From Desulfatiglans anilini DSM 4660 (GTDB lineage Bacteria > Desulfobacterota > DSM-4660 > Desulfatiglandales > Desulfatiglandaceae), in NCBI RefSeq assembly GCF_000422285.1, contig NZ_AULM01000005.1, positions 1-64,000 on the forward strand: a DNA stretch of 64,000 nt, written 5' to 3'. Of this stretch, positions 15,719 through 23,204 are shown one piece after another. The notes below the pieces were generated by a model. The model had not been told where the DNA came from and did no database searches. It worked only from the letters and a program-made list of their open reading frames with translations. A program made the position numbers and the translations under genes. Every line of letters begins with the position of its first letter. Position 1 is the first letter of the stretch.

Positions 15719-16881
15719 CAAGCATCGCCCTGGCGAACGAAATGGGTGGAGGATGGGGCCATCTGCTCACCCTCCGGACGATAGCCGAAGCGTTCTTGCA
15801 GCGAAAGTGCAGGATCACCTTGCTGTGCCGCGAGGCCGAGAAGGCTCGATGCGCCTTTTCGGGGATGGACGTCGCCGTTGAGCAATCCCCGGCGTGGCCA
15901 CCTCGCTTCACGGGCTTTTCCCTGAACTTCGCCCAGAGTCTCTGGCGGAATGGGTATCGGGACGACGAGGCCTTCGACGCGCATTTCGCCTGGTGGTCGG
16001 GCAGGTTCAGGGCTCTGAAGCCGGCCTTCGTCCTGACGGATTTCGCCCCCACCGCCCTTTTGTGTGCCCTGGCCCTTGGCCTCGCGCGGGGGGCGGTCGG
16101 CACGGGTTTCACCCTTCCTCCTCCAACCACGCCCACCCCCTTTTTGCACCCATGGCTCGAGGTCTCAGACGAGGCCCTCCAGCAAGCCGACGACAGAGTC
16201 CTCTGTGCCATCAGGCGCCGTGTGCCTGCTCTCCGCTCGGTGGCCGGGATCTTCGATGGGGCCGCCCGGTTTCTTTGCGTGTTTCCCGAGATGGACCATT
16301 TCGAGATCCGGTCCTCGGAAAGATATCTCGGTCCTGTCTTCGGGCCGAACTTCCGCCATGAACCTCCACGTCAGGACGGGGCCGGGCCCCGCGTCTTCGT
16401 TTATCTGAGTGCGGCGAACCGGTGTCTGAGCGACATCCTGGGCTATCTCAAGACCCTCGGTTTTCCCGCAATCGGGCACATCAGAGATCTTCCTGAATGC
16501 CAGAGAAAGGCGTTCGAGTCGCCGACACTGCGGTTGAGCGGCCCCCTCATGAACCTGGACCGGGCCGCTGCCGAATGCGACATCGCGGTGACGCAGGGGG
16601 GGCTTCACACAACCGCCCGGATGCTTTTGGCCGGAGCGCGCCTCCTGATCTGCCCGGAGCAGCTCGAGCAGACGCTCCTGGCTTACCGGCTGAACCAAAG
16701 GGGGCTCTGTGAATTCGTGAGCTGCTTCAGCGAGCCGAAAACAGTCGAACAGAGATTCGATCTCGCGGCTTCTTCGAAGCGTCTTGGAAAGAACGCCGGA
16801 GCATTCGCCGCCAAGCATGCCGGGTATCATTCAGCGGATACGGTGAGGGAGATCGTCGATACATGTCTTCGAGCGGTATAG
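15715..16881 (+). CDS. GT-B fold glycosyltransferase (UGT/MurG-like) of the lasso cluster
   Basis: 388 residues. The N-terminal Rossmann half starts SIALANEMGGGWGHLLTL, the usual GT-B acceptor-side glycine loop. The C-terminal half has the nucleotide-sugar motif CDIAVTQGGLHTTARMLLAG followed by LLICPEQLEQTLLAYRL, equivalent to the donor site of UGT/MurG enzymes (GG, then P-x4-Q). It should transfer a sugar from an NDP-sugar. Position after the precursor and before the two radical SAM genes (19-bp overlap) implies that the lasso peptide or a modified intermediate is the acceptor. Ser/Thr of the core or the phosphorylated tail are candidates. Acceptor and sugar are unknown. Confidence 0.8.
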   Translation: MTSIALANEMGGGWGHLLTLRTIAEAFLQRKCRITLLCREAEKARCAFSGMDVAVEQSPAWPPRFTGFSLNFAQSLWRNGYRDDEAFDAHFAWWSGRFRALKPAFVLTDFAPTALLCALALGLARGAVGTGFTLPPPTTPTPFLHPWLEVSDEALQQADDRVLCAIRRRVPALRSVAGIFDGAARFLCVFPEMDHFEIRSSERYLGPVFGPNFRHEPPRQDGAGPRVFVYLSAANRCLSDILGYLKTLGFPAIGHIRDLPECQRKAFESPTLRLSGPLMNLDRAAAECDIAVTQGGLHTTARMLLAGARLLICPEQLEQTLLAYRLNQRGLCEFVSCFSEPKTVEQRFDLAASSKRLGKNAGAFAAKHAGYHSADTVREIVDTCLRAV

Positions 16882-17903
16882 AAAAAGGGGACAGGATAAG
16901 CGCCGACTGCCTGACGGTCTATCCGGCGGAGGCCAGGCTCGACCTCTCCAGCCTGTGCCAGCTCCGCTGCGTGCTTTGCCCCGTGATGTCGAGAGGAGGG
17001 CGGCCTTTTATAGGCCGCGGCGTGATGCCGCTCGCCGACTTTGTCGAGTTCGTCGAGAGCAACCCCCGGATCCGGCTCATCGAACTCGGAAACTCGGGGG
17101 AGGTCTTTCTCAATCCCGATCTCCCCGCTATTCTGAGATACGCTGCGGAAAAAGGCGTTGCGACCCGCATCGCTGAGGGAGCGAACCTCAATGACGCCTC
17201 TGACGAAGCCCTCGAGGCGGTTGTCCGCTGCAAAGTAAGGTTTTTGAGGGTGGCTGTGGACGGGGCGACACAGGCGACCTACCGTTTATACCGCGTCGGC
17301 GGGGAACTCAGGAAGGTCCTGGGGAATATCCAAAAGATCAACGCCTACAAGAATCGATACAACACCAGACTGCCGCACCTGATCCTGCAGTTCATCACCT
17401 TCCCGCACAATGAACATGAAATGAAGAAGATGGCATTCATCGCCCGGGCGATGGACATGACCCTTGAATTGAAAATCAACGTCTTCCACGGATACCCCCC
17501 TCTGTCCAATCCAGGGGCGCTGACCGATCTGCTCGGGTATTGCGACAGGGAATCCTATCAGAGAAAGACGGGGAAGCCGTATATGAGGGAGATTTGTCTT
17601 CAGCTCTGGAGATCCCCGCAGGTCAACTGGGATGGAAGGCTTCTCGGGTGCAGCGGCAACAAGAGCGTTGCGTACGCCGACTACGCCCTCGGCAAAGCGT
17701 TTGCGAGGGAAGTCAATAACCCGCACATCCAATATGCCAGGAGAATGCTCATGGGGATCGCGCCCCAGCGGGACGACATCCCGTGCTCGGTCTGCGAACT
17801 CTACGCCGATTACCGGAGATACGGCCAATGGTTCACGCCCCGGGAGATCAGGGCCTCGATGGAACGCTGGCGGGAACAGGTGCCCGAGAATGAAGTGCTA
17901 TGA
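16863..17903 (+). CDS. Radical SAM/SPASM protein 1 of the lasso cluster
   Basis: 346 residues. The radical SAM cluster motif is C32-x3-C36-x2-C39 in LCQLRCVLCP. A TIM-barrel core follows (IRLIELGNSGEVFLNPDLP, FLRVAVDG). The C-terminal SPASM-like part carries cysteines in REICLQLW, VNWDGRLLGC and DIPCSVC, likely ligands of an auxiliary cluster. Radical SAM/SPASM enzymes often modify RiPPs, but close relatives also occur in polysaccharide loci. It overlaps the glycosyltransferase by 19 bp and the next radical SAM gene by 14 bp, so the three form one translational unit. The reaction on the peptide cannot be deduced. Confidence 0.85.
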   Translation: MSSSGIEKGDRISADCLTVYPAEARLDLSSLCQLRCVLCPVMSRGGRPFIGRGVMPLADFVEFVESNPRIRLIELGNSGEVFLNPDLPAILRYAAEKGVATRIAEGANLNDASDEALEAVVRCKVRFLRVAVDGATQATYRLYRVGGELRKVLGNIQKINAYKNRYNTRLPHLILQFITFPHNEHEMKKMAFIARAMDMTLELKINVFHGYPPLSNPGALTDLLGYCDRESYQRKTGKPYMREICLQLWRSPQVNWDGRLLGCSGNKSVAYADYALGKAFAREVNNPHIQYARRMLMGIAPQRDDIPCSVCELYADYRRYGQWFTPREIRASMERWREQVPENEVL

Positions 17904-18888
17904 CCTCTTGAAGGTCGACCCGGTGAAGGCGCGGCTCGATGTATCGACCGTGTGCCAGCTCAGGTGTCTTTTGTGCCCAACCGACGAGAACAACGGCCGG
18001 GCCTTTCTCAAGAGCGGCACCATGCCCCCCTCGAGATTCACCCGTTTTCTCGATTATAACCCGCAGATCAAATGGGTCGAGCTGGCGAGCTCCGGCGAGG
18101 CTTTCCTGAATCCCGATCTGCCGGAGATTCTGAAAAGCGCGCATGAACGGGGAGTGGCAACGAACCTCGGGGGAGGGGTCAACCTGAACGACGCCTCCGA
18201 GGAGGCCCTCGAGGCGCTTGTCAGGTACCAGACGGTCCGCGTCCGGGTTTCGGTCGACGGCGTCACCGAGGAGACCTACCGCAGATACCGCATCGGCGGA
18301 AGCCTCGGGAAGGTGTTGACCAATATCAGAAAAATCAACCATTTCAAGCAGAAATACCGCTCCCCGTTCCCGGAGCTGCTGCTCCAGTTCATCCTTTTCG
18401 GGCACAATGAGCACGAGTTGGAAAAGGTCTTCGTGCTGGGCAAGATGTTGGACATGAATGTCTTTATCAAACTGAACAGATGTCCGGATCAGCTTCCCGT
18501 GAGGGACAGGGAGAAGATCCGCAATCTGATGGGGTATGCCGACAGGGGGGAATTCATCGAGGCCGTGGGGATCCAGTATTGCCGGGATCTGTGTCTTGGC
18601 CTCTGGAAGGCCCCCCAGATCAACTGGGACGGACGGCTTTTGGGATGCGGATCCAACACGAGAATGGCCTTTGCCGAAGATGTCCTCGACGGAACGTTTC
18701 TGCAGGAGATAAACAATGAGCGGATGACCTACGCGAGAAGAATGCTCCTGGGAAAAGCGCCGCCCTGCGACGACATTCCGTGCTCGGGCTGCGCCTTCTA
18801 CAAACAGATCTCGGAGCACAAGCTCTGGTATACTCCGGAAGAGATCGGCGCCGTTGCATCAAAACATGGGGTCTGCTACGAGCCGTGA
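17890..18888 (+). CDS. Radical SAM/SPASM protein 2, tandem paralogue
   Basis: 332 residues from ATG 17890; a longer in-frame extension would lie inside the upstream gene and is rejected. Motif C22-x3-C26-x2-C29 in VCQLRCLLCP, then WVELASSGEAFLNPDLP. The C-terminal cysteines fall in QYCRDLCLGLW, INWDGRLLGC and DIPCSGC. It is plainly a duplicate of the preceding gene: the two align over their whole length with matching motifs and diverge in the mid region. Two paralogues may form a heterodimer or modify different residues. Its stop is 24 bp from the convergent cyclase gene. Confidence 0.85.
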   Translation: MKCYDLLKVDPVKARLDVSTVCQLRCLLCPTDENNGRAFLKSGTMPPSRFTRFLDYNPQIKWVELASSGEAFLNPDLPEILKSAHERGVATNLGGGVNLNDASEEALEALVRYQTVRVRVSVDGVTEETYRRYRIGGSLGKVLTNIRKINHFKQKYRSPFPELLLQFILFGHNEHELEKVFVLGKMLDMNVFIKLNRCPDQLPVRDREKIRNLMGYADRGEFIEAVGIQYCRDLCLGLWKAPQINWDGRLLGCGSNTRMAFAEDVLDGTFLQEINNERMTYARRMLLGKAPPCDDIPCSGCAFYKQISEHKLWYTPEEIGAVASKHGVCYEP

Positions 18889-18912
18889 GGCCCTGAAAAG
18901 CCTGTCATCCGG

Positions 18913-20859
18913 TCATCCCCGGTCCGTCAAGCCCGTGACGAAACGCCCCGCCATCACGCCCCTGAGAAGAAGGAACGCCGACCTCTGGGAGGCCTGCGCA
19001 GCCGCGCCCCCGGCCTGGAGACTCCGCCAGGCGGCCCGCAGCGCGTTGACATCCAGATAGGCTCCCACTGCATCGTGGGAAGCTAGGGCGGCCAGTTCCC
19101 CTTCCATTTCCTCCCGGTGATCCAGAAGACGCAGGGGCACGTCCGCCGCCTGCCTGCCCCGGACGGTGTTTTCGATCAGCTCCTGCGAAAGAATGCCCCT
19201 CATGGAGCGCCGCAGGAGCATCCGCTCCCCGCCGTCCCGGCTGTACTGGTCGTCCGGTATGCCGAGACAGAAGGTGATGAGCCGGACATCAGCCGTCGGG
19301 TCCCGGACCTCCATTCTGAAAGCGGCCCCCCACTGGTGATGGATATAGCCTGCCGGGGCGTTCATCATGATGGTTTGCCGCCGTTCCCATTCGGGGTCCC
19401 TGGGGCGCGCAAACAAAGGGTTGTGGTTTTCTGCCTTCATCGTCTCGCGCAGCCCCATGCGCCGGGCGAACTCCGGGTGGATTGCGCCGTATCGGCTCCA
19501 GGGTGCTTGCCAGGGGTGGACCACCTGCCGGCAGCGGTACCACAGGGGCCCCAGGATGGGCCCCAGCAGATGGCTGCGGATCGCCCGGTACCAGGAAAAG
19601 CCTCTTGCCTTTTTGTATTCCCTCAGCGCGCGCATGCCCTCGTCCGAGCGGCCCTGGAGCAGAAGAAAAAGGATGCGGTGGCTCCCGCCGCTCCAGGAAA
19701 CCCCTCCGTTTCCCATCTGCCCCGTGAGGAGCACCCTGATCCCCATCCGCTGGGCCTCCTCGTGTATGGATCGAATCCAGAACAGGTTTGTCGCCGCATG
19801 GAGGGGGTGGCCGCAGATGCGAAGCCCGGCCCGGACGCCCGCAAGCGGGGAGACGCCCTCGGCCCGGATGGATATGTGCTGGATGTTCTCATATTTTTCG
19901 GCCAGAGTGTGGGCGAGGGACCATTCGTCAGCCAGGGCGCCGGGGACTAGATGGGCCGCCGGATGGAGCGGAACCGATGTGAAGCTTGGAAGGGTCCGGC
20001 GGTCCGCCTCGAGCATCTCCGCAGCGAGGGCCGTCACGGAGCTCGAGTCCAGGCCTGCGCTCAACTGGGACCCGACGGGCCGATCGCTCCGGAGCCGCAC
20101 CCGCACGGCCCGACGGAAAAGCTCCAGAAATCCCTCGCTGTACGCCTTGTCCGAAGTTAAACGGAAGGTGGGGGCGTCCTCGATGCGCCAGTAGGTTCGA
20201 ACCTTCAGAGCATGCGGTGTCACGGACATCTGGTGGGCGGGCGGGAGCAGGCGGATGTCTTCCCAATAGGTCCGTGAACGATCGGCCTCCTGCCCCGGGA
20301 AGACCGTCAGGTACCGGGCAAGACGCCATTCGTCCAGTTTCCATTCAAACCGGCGCAGGGCCAGTATGGCTTGCGCGGTCGAGGCGAAGGCGAAAAAGGG
20401 CGGCCTGTGGAAATAGAAAAGCCCCGTGTTGCCCAGGTGGTCCCGGGCCAGAAAAAGCCGCCGCTCCCGCCCATTCCAGGCGGCAAACGACCAGTCGCCG
20501 AAAAGGCGCCCCGGCGCTTCCTCCCCCCAGAGAACGAAGGCCATGGCGGTGAGATGCCCGTCGCCGAGCGTGGCCCGCTCGTTCGCAGGGATATGAAGAT
20601 CGCGGCAGAGTTCGCGCCGGTTGTCCAACCGCGCGGCAGCCGTGACAAGAATCCCAGCAACGGGCTCCTCCCACGGCATACGTTCGTGCCGGGCCTCCGG
20701 AGCTACGGAGAGCCGGGCATGCCCCAGCAGCGCCTCCCCCAGGCAGCGGCTGGTGACGCCGTCAGGCCCCCAGGCCGCCATGGCTTCGGCCATGGCACGG
20801 AAATTTTCCTGTGGGATAGGTCTGCCGTCAAAAGAAACCAATCCAAAAATACCGCTCAT
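18913..20859 (-). CDS. Lasso cyclase, asparagine-synthetase-like (C)
   Basis: 648 residues in two halves. The N-terminal Ntn-hydrolase-type domain starts MSGIFGLVSFDG, with Ser in place of the catalytic Cys2 of glutamine-hydrolysing AsnB, as expected when no ammonia is needed. The C-terminal ATP-pyrophosphatase domain has the PP-loop SAGLDSSS (267-274). In lasso pathways this protein adenylates the acceptor Asp/Glu side chain and closes the macrolactam with the core N-terminus, here Asp9 and Ala1. It is transcribed alone, convergent with the precursor operon. I found no precursor gene upstream of it. Confidence 0.9.
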   Translation of the reverse strand: MSGIFGLVSFDGRPIPQENFRAMAEAMAAWGPDGVTSRCLGEALLGHARLSVAPEARHERMPWEEPVAGILVTAAARLDNRRELCRDLHIPANERATLGDGHLTAMAFVLWGEEAPGRLFGDWSFAAWNGRERRLFLARDHLGNTGLFYFHRPPFFAFASTAQAILALRRFEWKLDEWRLARYLTVFPGQEADRSRTYWEDIRLLPPAHQMSVTPHALKVRTYWRIEDAPTFRLTSDKAYSEGFLELFRRAVRVRLRSDRPVGSQLSAGLDSSSVTALAAEMLEADRRTLPSFTSVPLHPAAHLVPGALADEWSLAHTLAEKYENIQHISIRAEGVSPLAGVRAGLRICGHPLHAATNLFWIRSIHEEAQRMGIRVLLTGQMGNGGVSWSGGSHRILFLLLQGRSDEGMRALREYKKARGFSWYRAIRSHLLGPILGPLWYRCRQVVHPWQAPWSRYGAIHPEFARRMGLRETMKAENHNPLFARPRDPEWERRQTIMMNAPAGYIHHQWGAAFRMEVRDPTADVRLITFCLGIPDDQYSRDGGERMLLRRSMRGILSQELIENTVRGRQAADVPLRLLDHREEMEGELAALASHDAVGAYLDVNALRAAWRSLQAGGAAAQASQRSAFLLLRGVMAGRFVTGLTDRG

Positions 20860-21516
20860 AGGCCCCCATCAGCGAGACCGCAAACATCGCCTCCCGCATT
20901 TAGGATCTGACCAATACGCTCGAATGCTGCATCGGCCTCAGCTAAGACACCCTATGGTGCTTTCAGCATTCTTTCTTCCTGGCTCCGCAGCAGTGCCACT
21001 CGCTCAAGGGCCGTTTCCGGATGGCGACGGTTGGCCGGCTGGATGGAGGTTTTATCCATTTCGCTATGTGCCCTGGAGCCTGGTTGCGGACGCAGGCTGA
21101 AAACGTGACTCAATCCCGGGCAGTTTATAAAATAATCCTCTTACCCTTACAGATTCCAGTTTTTCAGATGGAATTTGAGAGATCATCAGTACGAAGCCCT
21201 TTTCTGCTCTGTTGCCCAATATACCAAAAACCGGCTGAGGAATAAATCTTTCCAGAACACGCCTCAAGCAGCGTATCCTCTTTATTGGGGCGGGTTTGCC
21301 GTGTCGTCTGTTCGAACCTGAACGATGACATACTTTTGTGGGTACAGATGAAAATTTCTCACTCTGTCTCTTACCCTCATCAGGGGGAATCAATCAAAAC
21401 AGTTGCATTTCAATGGAATACGTTTAAAATTATGAACAGTAGTCGATGTGCGGTTTTTCGCAACGTCTTTCCATTTTTCGGCACAGCAATTGTTTTTGAT
21501 CCATACGCATTCGTTT
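20860..21516. other. A+T-rich intergenic region upstream of the cyclase and a repeat element
   Basis: 657 bp with no credible gene on either strand, becoming markedly A+T-rich after about 21100. A 35-codon minus-strand frame from 21058 has no family signature and no ribosome-binding site. TTTCCGGATGG at 21014-21024 equals the outer 11 bp of the terminal repeat of the element that starts at 21517, perhaps a relic end. Confidence 0.4.
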
Positions 21517-21735
21517 CCATCCGGAAATGGTCTTTTTGACCAATCTCGGTGTCAATTGCGCGCTTGGTTGTGCGGCGACCTGCAGGCCGCCTACGCGCAA
21601 CCGCTTGATTTCCTTGATATTGGCCAAACCGGGAGCCGCCGCGAAGGGGTGTGACTGAGCGCGCGAAGCGTGTGAAGAAAAATCTTCATTTTCGGATTGT
21701 AAAGGGGCTTGTACCGGGACATCATTTCCGGATGG
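21517..21735. repeat. Short terminal-inverted-repeat element, copy 1
   Basis: 219 bp bounded by perfect 13-bp inverted repeats, CCATCCGGAAATG at the left and CATTTCCGGATGG at the right. The interior matches 58247-58517 in several blocks, including TGATTTCCTTGATATTGGCC, GACTGAGC and GTGTGAAGAAAAATC. There is no coding capacity for a transposase, so it looks like a MITE-like or other non-autonomous dispersed repeat. It sits just upstream of the pseudopilin operon. Confidence 0.75.
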
Positions 21736-21801
21736 ACACGCGCATTAGTTGACCCGGTTTTTTTCTGCCGGAGGGCCTTCGCTCACGGCTCTAGAGACAA
21801 C

Positions 21802-22356
21802 ATGAAGAAATCCATCATTCGTCTGCTGCGGACAGTCTCGGCTTTCCCGACTGGATCAGGCGCTGAAGCAGGGCAGGGATCTCTGATCCGCGCGCATACG
21901 GCGGGCGGGTTTACCATCGTGGAGATGATAGCGGTGCTGGTCATCCTGGGGGTGCTGGCATCGGTCGCGGTGGCCCGCATGATGACGGATGACGGAGCGG
22001 AAGTCCGCAGGGCGGCCGAAACACTCAAGATGCACCTGCGGCAGGCCCAGTTCCGGGCCATGTATTCTGACACGAGCTGGGGTGTCCATTCGAACGGCGG
22101 CAGCTACTGGCTATTCGAGGGTCCCAACACCTCCAATCGAGTCATGTTCCTCGGGGAGGGTTCCGATACGGTTACGCTTCCCTCCGGAGTGAGCTGCGGT
22201 TCGTTTACGGTCTCCTTCGACGACTGGGGCGTCCCTTACAACGGGGCGAGCCCCCAGAGCGGAAACGAACTGTCTTCAGCCAAGACGATCCAGATTGCCT
22301 GCTGCTCCAAGACCATATCCATCACGATCACCCCCAACACCGGATTCATCGAATGA
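21802..22356 (+). CDS. Type IV pilin-like/GspH-type pseudopilin
   Basis: 184 residues from ATG 21802. The class III leader is long (36 residues), ending GG-FTIVE with cleavage predicted after G36 and the conserved Glu at +5 (E41). The hydrophobic helix MIAVLVILGVLASVAV follows, and the periplasmic part is ~130 residues. Size and shape fit the minor pseudopilin GspH/FimT type. It is the first of four coupled genes: its stop overlaps the next ATG (ATGA). It probably primes assembly of the fibre whose machinery is encoded at 27480-35192. Confidence 0.82.
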   Translation: MKKSIIRLLRTVSAFPTGSGAEAGQGSLIRAHTAGGFTIVEMIAVLVILGVLASVAVARMMTDDGAEVRRAAETLKMHLRQAQFRAMYSDTSWGVHSNGGSYWLFEGPNTSNRVMFLGEGSDTVTLPSGVSCGSFTVSFDDWGVPYNGASPQSGNELSSAKTIQIACCSKTISITITPNTGFIE

Positions 22357-22715
22357 AAAGCGGAGTCCGTTCGTCCGGCTTCACCCTGGTGGAAGTGATT
22401 GCGACCCTGGTCATCATGGCCCTGGGAGGGGTCGCGGTGTTCACTTTTCTCCACGGCGCCGTTACCCGCAGCTCCGAGCCCGTCGCAATGGCTCAGGACC
22501 TTGCCTCCGCGATGGACACGATGGAGGAGATCACCGCCCTGTATCATGATTACAGGAAGGGAGACCTATCGTGGCAGGCTTTTAAAACGGATCTGGGCGA
22601 TTACCCTGTGACCACAGCGGATAAGGAAGATGCCATGGGAAATCCGGGTTTCGAAATTGTAATGGTGACGGTGAATACGGGCTGCCAATCCTTGTCCACC
22701 TTCTTTTCGGAATGA
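22353..22715 (+). CDS. Minor pseudopilin, GspI/PilV-like
   Basis: 120 residues with a 9-residue leader ending SSG-FTLVE and Glu at +5 (E14). The helix VIATLVIMALGGVAVF follows. The short periplasmic domain has one cysteine near the C-terminus. It is translationally coupled to the preceding pseudopilin and lies 3 bp before the next one. Order and size correspond to the GspI position of type II secretion and the equivalent minor pilins of MSHA-like pili. Confidence 0.8.
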   Translation: MKSGVRSSGFTLVEVIATLVIMALGGVAVFTFLHGAVTRSSEPVAMAQDLASAMDTMEEITALYHDYRKGDLSWQAFKTDLGDYPVTTADKEDAMGNPGFEIVMVTVNTGCQSLSTFFSE

Positions 22716-22718
22716 GAC

Positions 22719-23192
22719 ATGGTGAAACGAGACCGTGAACGACATCCGGACAAGAAGGGCGGCTTCACCTTGGTGGAAGTGATCGCGGTTCTTCTGATTG
22801 TGGGCATCCTCGTCGGTACCGGGGGCTGGGCCGTGGTCCAGGGTGTGCAGGGTTTCCTGATGGCGCGCGACAGCGCGGTTTTGACGCAAAAGGCGCAGTT
22901 GGCCCTGACGAGACTTACCAACGAGTTTCGAATTTGTTACGACTGCTTTGGGAATGCCGGCGGCATCTCCTTGCCTTTCACCTTCAATACCAGCCGGGGT
23001 GGGCGGACGCTCGATCTTTCGGGTGGCCGCCTCACGATCGATGGGGATGACCTGATTGACGAAGTCAGCGCCTTCGCCTTGGCCTATGACGACTTGGGGC
23101 GGATTCGCATCCAACTGAGTTTGACCCACCAGCAAGGGGGTGTTTCGATCCCCTTTGAGACGTGGGTCTTCCCGCGCAATATCTACAATTGA
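22719..23192 (+). CDS. Minor pseudopilin, GspJ/PilW-like
   Basis: 157 residues with a 15-residue leader ending KKGG-FTLVE, Glu at +5 and helix VIAVLLIVGILVGTGGW. The periplasmic part contains paired cysteines (RICYDCFG) that could form a disulfide. It is third in the four-gene pseudopilin set, with 12 bp to the next gene. Minor pilins of this class cap or initiate the pilus. Confidence 0.8.
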   Translation: MVKRDRERHPDKKGGFTLVEVIAVLLIVGILVGTGGWAVVQGVQGFLMARDSAVLTQKAQLALTRLTNEFRICYDCFGNAGGISLPFTFNTSRGGRTLDLSGGRLTIDGDDLIDEVSAFALAYDDLGRIRIQLSLTHQQGGVSIPFETWVFPRNIYN

Positions 23193-23204
23193 GAGAGAGC
23201 GCTC

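Noticed and set aside
21014-21024. Additional end of the inverted-repeat element (TTTCCGGATGG)
   Set aside because: Eleven matching bases without a partner end or shared interior; may be chance.
20950-21058. Second lasso precursor upstream of the cyclase
   Set aside because: The 35-codon frame there lacks the WxxP/YxxP leader motif, Thr(-2) and an acceptor Asp/Glu at core position 7-9.
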